From Kocuria sp. (GTDB lineage Bacteria > Actinomycetota > Actinomycetes > Actinomycetales > Micrococcaceae): a stretch of DNA of 32,715 nt. Under the pieces are notes generated by a model that had not been told where the DNA came from, did no database searches, and saw only the letters and a list, made by a program, of their open reading frames with translations. Below are positions 8,077 through 16,143 of this stretch, in pieces; position 1 is the first letter of the stretch; every line of letters starts with the position of its first letter. Both the position numbers and the translations under genes were made by a program. The stretch is from contig JAPSHS010000011.1 in NCBI GenBank assembly GCA_031179495.1, positions 1 to 32,715 of the forward strand. Reading direction: 5' to 3'.

Positions 8077-8616
8077 ATGACCGAGCACGAGCGGACGGGC
8101 GGCACGCGGGTGACCGGCCGGGAGCTGCGACCCGCGGACGAGGCCTCCGCCCGCGTCTGGGACATCGCCGCCGAGGTGAACGACCCCGAGATCCCGGTGC
8201 TCTCCATCGCCGACCTCGGCATCCTGCGGGACGCCCGGGCCGAGGACGGGCGCGTCGTCGTCGTCATCACCCCGACCTACTCCGGGTGCCCCGCGATGGA
8301 GACCATCACCACGGACGTCACCCGGGCGCTCGCCGCGCGGGGGTACGACGACGTGCGGGTCGACCTCGTGCTGCACCCGGCGTGGACCACGGACTGGATG
8401 AGCGAGGACGGCCGGCGCAAGCTGGACGAGTACGGCATCGCCCCGCCCACCGGCCGCTCCGCCGCCGGCCCCGTCCGGCTGGGCCTCACCGTCAAGTGCC
8501 CGCGCTGCCACTCGCTGGACACCCGCGAGCTGACCCGCTTCGGGTCCACCGCCTGCAAGGCGCTCCACGTCTGCAACGAGTGCCTGGAACCCTTCGACTA
8601 CTTCAAGGTGCACTGA
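8077..8616 (+). CDS. paaD: PaaD: epoxidase assembly protein (MIP18/DUF59 plus zinc ribbon)
   Basis: A 179-residue protein with an N-terminal DUF59/MIP18 domain (VNDPEIPVLSIADLGIL, then TPTYSGCPAMETI) and a C-terminal Cys cluster CPRCHS...ACKALHVCNECLEPFDYF. PaaD is needed for epoxidase function, probably in Fe-S or di-iron maturation. The ATG at 8077 sits 8 bases after GAGGAGG, so it is preferred over the GTG at 8068, which is part of that site. The protein ends FDYFKVH. As I recall, most homologues end with a Cys at the Val position; the other cluster cysteines (141, 144, 160, 166, 169) remain. Its stop overlaps the paaE ATG by one base. Confidence 0.95.
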   Translation: MTEHERTGGTRVTGRELRPADEASARVWDIAAEVNDPEIPVLSIADLGILRDARAEDGRVVVVITPTYSGCPAMETITTDVTRALAARGYDDVRVDLVLHPAWTTDWMSEDGRRKLDEYGIAPPTGRSAAGPVRLGLTVKCPRCHSLDTRELTRFGSTACKALHVCNECLEPFDYFKVH

Positions 8617-9776
8617 TGACCGAGATCACCGCCCCGGCCCGGCGCCGGGCCACGTTCAACACCCTCGAGGTCTCGCAGGTCCGCAGGCTCACGGCCGACT
8701 CGGTCGAGGTCGCCTTCGCGGTGCCCCCGGAGCTCGTGGACGACTACGACTACCTGCCCGGGCAGTACGTGGCGCTGCGCGCCCACATCGACGGGCAGGA
8801 GGTCCGCCGGTCGTACTCGATCTGCGCGGAGCCGAAGCCCGGCGAGGTCCGGGTGGCGATCAAGCAGGACCTCGGCGGTGTCTTCTCCACCTGGGCCAAC
8901 GAGTCCCTGAAGGCCGGCGACAGGCTCGACGTCATGAACCCGCAGGGCGCGTTCATCTCCAAGCTCGGGCTCACGAGCATGAACGACCCCGAGAAGCTCG
9001 CCGCCGAGGAGGTCTCCCGCAACGCCTCGGTGCACCTCGTCGCCTTCGCCGCCGGCTCGGGGATCACACCGATCATGGCGATCGCCAAGGCGGTGCTGCG
9101 CGCCTCGAGGACCTCGACGTTCGACCTCGTCTACGCCAACCGCTCGGCCATGGAGGTGATGTTCGCCGAGGAGCTGGGAGACCTCAAGGACAAGTACCCG
9201 TCCCGCCTGGCGATCCACCACGTCCTCTCCCGGGAGCAGCGGATCAGCCCGCTGATGTCGGGGCGGATCGACGAGGACAAGCTCAAGGACATCCTGGACG
9301 AGGTGCTCCAGGTGGACAGGACCGACGAGTGGTTCCTGTGCGGTCCCTTCGAGCTGGTCCAGATGTGCCGGGACACCCTCGCCGAGCGGGGCGTGCCGGA
9401 GGACAGGATCCGCTTCGAGCTGTTCAGCACGGGCCGCCCCGAGACCCCGCAGGGCCAGCAGGGCCGGGCGGTCCGGGCCGACCCCTCGGACGAGCGCTAC
9501 GAGATCACGTTCAACCTCGACGGGCTCTCCAGCTCGATCGAGTCCCCGAAGAACGCCCACGAGACCGTGCTCAACGCTGCCCTGCGGGTCCGCCCCGACG
9601 TCCCGTTCGCCTGCGCCGGCGGGGTCTGCGGCACGTGCCGCGCGAAGGTCGTCTCCGGGGAGTTCGAGATGGAGGAGAACTACGCCCTGGAGAAGGACGA
9701 GGTCGAGAAGGGCTACGTCCTGACCTGTCAGACCCGCCCCACCTCCGGGCAGCTCGTCGTCGACTTCGACGCCTGA
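8616..9776 (+). CDS. paaE: PaaE: phenylacetyl-CoA epoxidase reductase
   Basis: A 386-residue NAD(P)H reductase that passes electrons to the PaaA di-iron site. Domains in order: FAD-binding (PGQYVALRAHIDGQEVRRSYSIC), NAD(P)-binding (VAFAAGSGITPIMAI), and a C-terminal plant-type [2Fe-2S] ferredoxin domain with cysteines at about 333, 338, 341 and 371 (CAGGVCGTC and LTCQ). The start is the ATG in TGATG, overlapping the paaD stop. Length is slightly above the E. coli protein because of a linker near LTSMNDPEKLAAEEVSRN. All cofactor motifs are intact. Confidence 0.97.
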   Translation: MTEITAPARRRATFNTLEVSQVRRLTADSVEVAFAVPPELVDDYDYLPGQYVALRAHIDGQEVRRSYSICAEPKPGEVRVAIKQDLGGVFSTWANESLKAGDRLDVMNPQGAFISKLGLTSMNDPEKLAAEEVSRNASVHLVAFAAGSGITPIMAIAKAVLRASRTSTFDLVYANRSAMEVMFAEELGDLKDKYPSRLAIHHVLSREQRISPLMSGRIDEDKLKDILDEVLQVDRTDEWFLCGPFELVQMCRDTLAERGVPEDRIRFELFSTGRPETPQGQQGRAVRADPSDERYEITFNLDGLSSSIESPKNAHETVLNAALRVRPDVPFACAGGVCGTCRAKVVSGEFEMEENYALEKDEVEKGYVLTCQTRPTSGQLVVDFDA

Positions 9777-9796
9777 CCGGCACCGGACGGGCCCGG

Positions 9797-9834
9797 TCCC
9801 GGCCCCGTCCCCACCCCCGTCCCCGTCCCCACCC
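9797..9834 (+). repeat. C-rich imperfect tandem repeat between paaE and the hydratase gene
   Basis: A pyrimidine-rich run made of repeated CCCCGTCCCC and CCCACC units fills the 68-bp gap and ends at the AGGAG ribosome site of the next gene. It contrasts with the other paa joints, which overlap or are only 2-13 bases apart. Function unknown; it may be slippage-prone. Confidence 0.5.
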
Positions 9835-9844
9835 AGGAGCAGCC

Positions 9845-10621
9845 GTGATCGACCTGACCATCGACGGATCCGTGGCCGAAGTGGTGCTGAACGCGCCCGG
9901 GAGGATGAACGCGCTGGACGAGGCGGCGCTCGTCGAGCTGGGCGAGGCCTACGCCGAGGCCGGGCGGGCCGGCGTCCGCGCGCTCGTGCTGCGCGGCGAG
10001 GGCCGCGGCTTCTGCGCCGGCCGGGACATCTCCGCCGTGGAGCCCGCCACCGACGACGCCTACGGGTACCTCGCCGGGAAGGTCACCCCGCTGCTGCGCG
10101 CGATGAGCCGCTTCCCCGCCCCCACGTTCGCCGCCGTCCAGGGCGCCTGCCTCGGCGTGGGGCTCGGGCTGGCGATCGCCACGGACGTGGTCTACGTGGC
10201 GGACGACGCGAAGATCGGCTCCCCGTTCGCCGCCCTCGGGGCCACCCTCGACTCGGGCGGGCACGCCCTGTTCACCGAGCGCCTCGGCGCCCACCGGACC
10301 CTGGACCTGATCTACACCGCCGAGCTGATGAGCGGGCAGGAGGCCGTGCGCTCCGGTCTGTTCAGCCGGTCGGTGCCCCGCGAGGAGCTGCTCGAGCTCA
10401 CCCGGGCCAAGGCCGCCGCGGTGGCCGAGGGAGCCACCGGGGCGTTCCTCGCCTCCCGGGAGCTCGTGGCGCGGATCCGCGACGATCGCCTGGGGCTGTG
10501 GGAGTCGGTGGAGCACGAGAACCGGGTGCAGGGCGAGCTGTGCCGCAGCGCCGACTACGCCGAGGGCTTCGCCGCGTTCCAGCAGAAGCGCCGGCCCCGG
10601 TTCACCGGCGAGCGGGTCTGA
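9845..10621 (+). CDS. Enoyl-CoA hydratase/isomerase of the paa operon
   Basis: A 258-residue crotonase-family protein. Oxyanion-hole segments are LRGEGRGFCAGRDIS and AVQGACLGVGLGLAIATDVVYVADDAKIGSPFAALGATLDSGG. Crotonases in paa clusters are PaaF (hydratase) or PaaG (oxepin-forming isomerase). The DS of TLDSGG sits near the place of the second catalytic acidic residue, but I cannot assign F or G safely. The GTG at 9845 follows AGGAG. It is the last gene of the paaABCDE unit, after a C-rich spacer. No other crotonase is in the window, so one paa crotonase must be encoded elsewhere or this enzyme serves both steps. Confidence 0.88.
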   Translation: MIDLTIDGSVAEVVLNAPGRMNALDEAALVELGEAYAEAGRAGVRALVLRGEGRGFCAGRDISAVEPATDDAYGYLAGKVTPLLRAMSRFPAPTFAAVQGACLGVGLGLAIATDVVYVADDAKIGSPFAALGATLDSGGHALFTERLGAHRTLDLIYTAELMSGQEAVRSGLFSRSVPREELLELTRAKAAAVAEGATGAFLASRELVARIRDDRLGLWESVEHENRVQGELCRSADYAEGFAAFQQKRRPRFTGERV

Positions 10622-10681
10622 CCGGGCGCGGCGCGGGTTAAGCGGTCGGGGAAAAGGCCTGCCGCGCCGCCGGGCGCCGGT

Positions 10682-10687
10682 TAGCGT
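10682..10687 (+). promoter_or_regulatory. -10 box of the M13 peptidase gene
   Basis: TAGCGT ends 6 bases before the ATG at 10694, so the start point would fall on or next to the start codon (leaderless mRNA). No ribosome site lies before the ATG. No clear -35 is seen. Confidence 0.4.
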
Positions 10688-10693
10688 GGGTCC

Positions 10694-12676
10694 ATGACTT
10701 CTACGGCGACCTCCTCGGTGTTCGACCTCTCCGGCTTCGACCGCTCCGTCCGGCCCCAGGACGACCTCTACCGGCACGTCAACGGGACCTGGCAGCGCCG
10801 GACCGAGATCCCCGACGACAAGCCCTCGGTGGGGGCGTTCATCGAGCTGCGGGACCAGGCCGAGGCCGCCGTGCGCGAGCTCATCACCCGGGCCCGGGCC
10901 GGGGACCCGGAGTCGGTCGAGTCCAAGATCGCGAACCTGTACGCGTCCTTCATGGACGAGGAGCGGATCGAGGCCCTCGGGGCCGCGCCGCTGGCCCCGG
11001 ACCTCGCCGAGATCGACGCCGTGGCGGACGTGCCGGGCCTGGTGCGCCACCTCGGCCGGATGATCCGCCGCGGCGCGGGCGGACTCGTGGGCCTGGACGT
11101 CGACGCCGACCCGGGCGACCCCGAGCGCAACCTCGTGTTCGTCGGCCAGTCCGGGCTCGGCCTGCCCGACGAGGAGTACTACCGGCACGAGCAGCACGCC
11201 GCGATCCGGGAGAAGTACCAGGACCACGTGCGGTCCATGCTCTCCCTGGCGGGTGTGGCGGACGCCGCCGAGCAGGCCCGCGCGGTCGTGGAGCTCGAGA
11301 CGCGGATCGCCTCCCACCACTGGGACAAGGTCACGGTCCGGGACCTCACCCGGATGTACAACCCCATGAGCTTCGAGGAGCTGGCCGGGGCCACCACGGT
11401 CCTGGACTGGAACCTCCTCGCGGACGGCGCGGAGCTGCCGGTCCCGGCGCTGCGCACGGTGGTCAACGCCCAGCCGTCCTTCTTCACGGGCGTCGAGGAG
11501 CTGCTCGTCGACGAGCTGCTGCCGGCGTGGCGGGCCTGGGCCCGGTGGCACCTGGTCTCGGCCCGCGCCACCTACCTGTCCTCGGCGTTCGTGGAGGAGG
11601 ACTTCGCGTTCTACGGCACCGTGATCTCCGGGACCCCCCGGCTCAAGGACCGGTGGAAGCGGGGGGTGGAGCTCGTCAACGGGGTCCTCGGCGAGGCCGT
11701 GGGAGAGCTCTACGTCGCGGCGCACTTCTCCCCCACCGCCAAGGAGCGGATGGACGAGCTGGTGGCGAACCTGCTGGAGGCCTACCGGGTCTCGATCACC
11801 GGGCTGGACTGGATGACGGAGGAGACCCGCCAGGAGGCGCTGAAGAAGCTCTCGCAGTTCACGCCGAAGATCGGCTACCCGGAGAAGTGGAAGGACTACT
11901 CCCCGCTGCGGATCGACGTCGACGACCTCGTGGGCAACCGCGTCCGCACCACGGAGTTCCGGCTCGCGGAGCTGGTCCGCAAGGCCGGGCAGCCGGTGGA
12001 GAGGCACGAGTGGCTGATGACCCCGCAGACGGTCAACGCCTACTACCACCCGCTGCGCAACGAGATCGTCTTCCCGGCCGCGATCCTGCAGCCCCCGTTC
12101 TTCGACGAGGACGCCGACGACGCCGTGAACTACGGCGCGATCGGCTCCGTGATCGGCCACGAGATCGGCCACGGCTTCGACGACAAGGGCTCCACCTGCG
12201 ACGGCGACGGCCGGCTGCGCAACTGGTGGACCGACGCCGACCGCCGCGCGTTCGAGGAGCGCACCGCGGAGCTGGTGCGCCAGTACGACCGGCTGGTCCC
12301 GGAGCAGCTGCAGGCCGAGGGCACGAGCGTCAACGGGGAGCTGACCCTGGGCGAGAACATCGGGGACCTGGGCGGGCTCACGATCGCGCACAAGGCCTGG
12401 CTGATGTCCCGCGAGCAGCACGGCGACGCCGGGCAGGGCGAGCCGATCGACGGCTACACCCCCGAGCAGCGGCTGTTCCTGTCCTGGGCCTACGTGTGGC
12501 AGCAGAAGTCCCGCGACGAGGCGCTCCGCCACCGCATCGCCACCGACCCGCACTCCCCCAACGAGTTCCGGGCCAACCAGGTGGTGCGCAACGTCCCCGC
12601 CTTCTACGAGGCCTTCGGGGTCGAGGAGACGGACGCCCTGTGGCTGCCGGAGGCCGAGCGCGTCAGCATCTGGTGA
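10694..12676 (+). CDS. M13-family zinc metalloendopeptidase (PepO/neprilysin-like)
   Basis: A 660-residue M13 peptidase. The zinc motif HEIGHGFDDKG (His489, Glu490, His493) and the third-ligand motif GENIGDLGG (Glu554) are intact. The N-terminal M13 domain is present (DDLYRHVNGTWQ, ...YYRHEQ), and so is the C-terminal family end FRANQVVRNVPAFYEAFGV. There is no signal peptide or membrane anchor, so it is probably a cytoplasmic oligopeptidase, as in other actinobacteria. The ATG at 10694 is the only reasonable start and follows a -10 box closely. It stands alone between the paa operon and a convergent nitrilase-family gene. Confidence 0.95.
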   Translation: MTSTATSSVFDLSGFDRSVRPQDDLYRHVNGTWQRRTEIPDDKPSVGAFIELRDQAEAAVRELITRARAGDPESVESKIANLYASFMDEERIEALGAAPLAPDLAEIDAVADVPGLVRHLGRMIRRGAGGLVGLDVDADPGDPERNLVFVGQSGLGLPDEEYYRHEQHAAIREKYQDHVRSMLSLAGVADAAEQARAVVELETRIASHHWDKVTVRDLTRMYNPMSFEELAGATTVLDWNLLADGAELPVPALRTVVNAQPSFFTGVEELLVDELLPAWRAWARWHLVSARATYLSSAFVEEDFAFYGTVISGTPRLKDRWKRGVELVNGVLGEAVGELYVAAHFSPTAKERMDELVANLLEAYRVSITGLDWMTEETRQEALKKLSQFTPKIGYPEKWKDYSPLRIDVDDLVGNRVRTTEFRLAELVRKAGQPVERHEWLMTPQTVNAYYHPLRNEIVFPAAILQPPFFDEDADDAVNYGAIGSVIGHEIGHGFDDKGSTCDGDGRLRNWWTDADRRAFEERTAELVRQYDRLVPEQLQAEGTSVNGELTLGENIGDLGGLTIAHKAWLMSREQHGDAGQGEPIDGYTPEQRLFLSWAYVWQQKSRDEALRHRIATDPHSPNEFRANQVVRNVPAFYEAFGVEETDALWLPEAERVSIW

Positions 12677-12887
12677 GACCACCACCGGCCGCGCGTCGCG
12701 GCGGGGCAACGGGTGCTTCCGTCCGGGGCGGGACCGCCAGCAGCCGCAGGGACAGGACGACGGCGTCGGTCACCGGGTCCGCGGAGACCACCGCCGGCTG
12801 GTAGAGGGCGGTGGTGCCGGCCCGCAGGCGCGGGGGACGGTGCCCACGGGGATCCGTCCGGGGCTCGGGACCTCCGTGGCCCCCGCC
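12663..12887 (-). other. Unassigned gap with a short coding-like stretch
   Basis: The 211-bp gap between the M13 peptidase and nitrilase-family gene ends. Continuing in frame past the nitrilase stop, the minus strand is open to a TGA at 12663-12665 and includes TTALYQPAVVSADPVTDAV, which looks like protein but has no start or ribosome site. I do not recognise it. It may be chance or an old C-terminal extension. Confidence 0.25.
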
Positions 12888-13694
12888 TCAGTCCTCGTCC
12901 GCGGGCAGCAGCTCCGCGGGGCCGAAGCGGCGGTTGGCGAGCACGGGCACGGTCTCGCGCACCTCGTCGATCCGCTCGGCGGTGACGTCGGCGGTGAGCA
13001 CGGCCTCCTCCTCCCCGGCCTCGGTCACGACCACGCCGAGCGGGTCGAGGACCGCGGAGCGGCCGACCGTGTGCTGGGCGCAGGTGTCCGCGGCCGCCAC
13101 CCAGACGGTGTTCTCGATCGCACGGGCCTTGAGCAGCGCCTGCCAGTGGTCCACCTTGTGCTCCCCGGCGAACCACGCGGCGGGCACGGTCAGCAGCTGG
13201 GCCCCGGCGTCGACGACGGCGCGGCAGATCTCGGGGAAGCGCAGGTCGTAGCAGGTGATCATGCCGACCGAGAGCTCACCGATCCGCACCACGGTCACGC
13301 CCTTGTCCCCCGGCCGGATCCGGTCGGACTCCCGGTGGCTGAAGGCGTCGTAGAGGTGGAGCTTGCGGTACGTGCCGAGGATCGCGCCCTGCGCGTCCAC
13401 GGCCACGAGCGTGTTGTAGGGCCGGCCGTCGGCGGAGGCCTCGTAGCCGCCGGCGATCACGGCGACACCCGTCCGCGCGGCCAGGAAGGACAGCTGCTGG
13501 ACGAAGCCGGACCAGCCGAGCAGCACCAGCTCCTCGAACTGCTCCCCGATGAGCCGCTCGGAGAACATGGCCTCCTCCGGGAACACGACGAGCTCCGCGC
13601 CGGCGGAGGCCGCCTCTCCGGCCAGCCGGCCCATGGTCTGCAGGTTCTCGGCCGTGTCCGCGGTGGGCGCGAACTGTCCGACGGCGATCTTCAC
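12888..13694 (-). CDS. Carbon-nitrogen hydrolase (nitrilase superfamily, Nit2/omega-amidase-like)
   Basis: A 268-residue amidohydrolase. The nitrilase catalytic triad is visible: Glu40 in VVFPEEAMFS, Lys111 in YRKLHLYDAFSHRESD and Cys148 in ITCYDLRFPEICR. The KLHLYDAF stretch fits the Nit1/Nit2 branch, whose members act on omega-amides or deaminated glutathione. The GTG at 13694 has GAGGAG upstream. A -10-like TAGAGT on the minus strand at 13764-13769 would give a leader of about 60 bases. It is convergent with the M13 peptidase across 211 bp. The superfamily is certain; the substrate is not. Confidence 0.93.
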   Translation of the reverse strand: MKIAVGQFAPTADTAENLQTMGRLAGEAASAGAELVVFPEEAMFSERLIGEQFEELVLLGWSGFVQQLSFLAARTGVAVIAGGYEASADGRPYNTLVAVDAQGAILGTYRKLHLYDAFSHRESDRIRPGDKGVTVVRIGELSVGMITCYDLRFPEICRAVVDAGAQLLTVPAAWFAGEHKVDHWQALLKARAIENTVWVAAADTCAQHTVGRSAVLDPLGVVVTEAGEEEAVLTADVTAERIDEVRETVPVLANRRFGPAELLPADED

Positions 13695-13763
13695 GGTGTC
13701 TCCTCGGGTGCGGCGGTGGGTCGGGGCGCCCCGGCGTCGTGCGCCGCCGGCGCCGCTGCGCCC

Positions 13764-13769
13764 ACTCTA
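13764..13769 (-). promoter_or_regulatory. -10 box of the nitrilase-family gene
   Basis: TAGAGT on the minus strand, about 70 bases upstream of the GTG at 13694, in the divergent 148-bp gap to the first DUF202 gene. Confidence 0.35.
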
Positions 13770-13842
13770 ACCGCCGCCCCGCACGGGCGGTGCGACGTGC
13801 CAGGATGGACCCGGGAACGGCCGGGCGAGCGGAGGGCGGACG

Positions 13843-14229
13843 ATGGGCGAGCAGCCGGGGACCCGGGCTCGGGGCAGGGCCGCGCGGTGGCTCCTGGGCG
13901 GTGGCCAGGAGCCGGACCCCCGGTTCACCCTGGCCAACGAGCGCACCTTCCTCGCCTGGATCCGCACGTCCCTGGCGTTCCTGGCCGGCGGGATCGCGGT
14001 GGAGGCCTTCACGGCCGAGGTCTTCGACGAGCCCGTGCGCACGTTCATCGCCGTGGTGCTGCTGGCCCTGAGCATGTTCGTCAGCGCGGGCGCCGCGTTC
14101 CGGTGGCTCGGGGTGGAGCGCAGCATGCGCCATCGGGCACCGCTGCCGCTGCCCCTGATCGCCCCGCTGCTCGCGGTGGGCGGGGCGGTCGCCGCCGGGG
14201 TGCTCGTCGTCGTCGTGCTGCAGGGCTGA
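13843..14229 (+). CDS. DUF202 membrane protein (YidH-like)
   Basis: A 128-residue integral membrane protein. After a basic N-terminus comes the DUF202 signature FTLANERTFLAWIRTSLAFLAGGIAVEAF and then two more hydrophobic segments (TFIAVVLLALSMFVSAGAAF and PLIAPLLAVGGAVAAGVLVVVVL), giving about three membrane helices. The family's function is unknown. The ATG at 13843 follows GGAGGG. A second DUF202 gene begins one base after the stop, so the two are co-translated and probably work as a pair. Confidence 0.9.
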   Translation: MGEQPGTRARGRAARWLLGGGQEPDPRFTLANERTFLAWIRTSLAFLAGGIAVEAFTAEVFDEPVRTFIAVVLLALSMFVSAGAAFRWLGVERSMRHRAPLPLPLIAPLLAVGGAVAAGVLVVVVLQG

Positions 14230-14230
14230 G

Positions 14231-14590
14231 GTGCCGCGCCCGCCGAGCCGACGGCCCGGACCGCCGCCGGAGCCCCCGCACCCGGACCCGGGCCTGCAGC
14301 CCGAGCGCACCACGATGGCCTGGGGCCGGACCCTGCTGTCCTTCGTGGTGGTCTCCGCCGTCTTCCTGCGCTGGCTCCCCCAGCACGGGCCGTTCGTGCT
14401 GGTGCTCCTCGGGCTGGCGGTGCTCACGGCCGGTTCCATCTACCTGACGCAGCGGTCACGGTACGCGCGCAGCGCCCGCGGCATCGCCCGGGAGGTGTCC
14501 GCCCCGGAGACCGGGGCGGTGCTGGCCACCGCGCTCGCCGTGCTCGTGCTCGGCGCGCTCGGGATCTGGGTGGTGCTGGTGCTCGTCTGA
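14231..14590 (+). CDS. Second DUF202-type membrane protein
   Basis: A 119-residue protein with a proline-rich cytoplasmic N-terminus, then the DUF202-like sequence LQPERTTMAWGRTLLSFVVVSAVFLRW and two further hydrophobic helices. This is a shorter and more divergent relative of the preceding gene. The GTG at 14231 lies one base after the previous stop (TGAGGTG), indicating coupled expression. A weak hairpin follows. Function unknown. Confidence 0.85.
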   Translation: MPRPPSRRPGPPPEPPHPDPGLQPERTTMAWGRTLLSFVVVSAVFLRWLPQHGPFVLVLLGLAVLTAGSIYLTQRSRYARSARGIAREVSAPETGAVLATALAVLVLGALGIWVVLVLV

Positions 14591-14592
14591 GC

Positions 14593-14614
14593 CCTCCCCC
14601 GCCCCGCGGGGAGG
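14593..14614. terminator. Short hairpin between DUF202 pair and purA
   Basis: CCTCCCC (14593-14599) and GGGGAGG (14608-14614) form a 7-bp stem with an 8-base loop, lying between two convergent gene ends. It probably serves both directions. Confidence 0.45.
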
Positions 14615-15901
<1,287 letters not shown>

Positions 15902-16066
15902 TGAACGACTCTCCTGCCTGGATGACGCGGGACCTCGCCCGCGGGGCCCGGCGGAGGCTGACACCGGCCGGACACGACAACGCCCCTGCGTCGGCCCGGT
16001 CCTGTCCGCACGCTCGAGGCGGCGCCGCGCCGGCAGGAAGGAGGCCCAGGGGCTCGTACCGTGCAA

Positions 16067-16072
16067 GTCTAG
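16067..16072 (-). promoter_or_regulatory. Candidate -10 box for purA
   Basis: TAGACT on the minus strand. It leaves a leader of roughly 160 bases that can fold (GCCCCTG at 16053-16047 with CAGGGGC at 15988-15982, read on the minus strand). I do not recognise a purine or other known riboswitch in it. Confidence 0.35.
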
Positions 16073-16129
16073 CGGTCCGTGACCCGGCGCACGCATCCGG
16101 GCTCGCCGCCCCGGGGGACCGCGGTCCGA

Positions 16130-16135
16130 TATCCT
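16130..16135 (+). promoter_or_regulatory. -10 box of the amino-acid permease gene
   Basis: TATCCT ends 8 bases before the ATG at 16144. Transcription would begin at about that ATG, which favours it over the ATG at 16138 and suggests a leaderless message. Confidence 0.45.
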
Positions 16136-16143
16136 CGATGCTC

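Noticed and set aside
9728..12709. Minus-strand open frame of 993 codons across the hydratase and M13 peptidase genes
   Set aside because: Antisense shadow; low-complexity composition and no ribosome site, while both plus-strand genes have complete catalytic motifs.
15902..16137. Purine riboswitch in the purA leader
   Set aside because: The leader is long and can fold, but none of the conserved purine or PRPP riboswitch sequences is visible.
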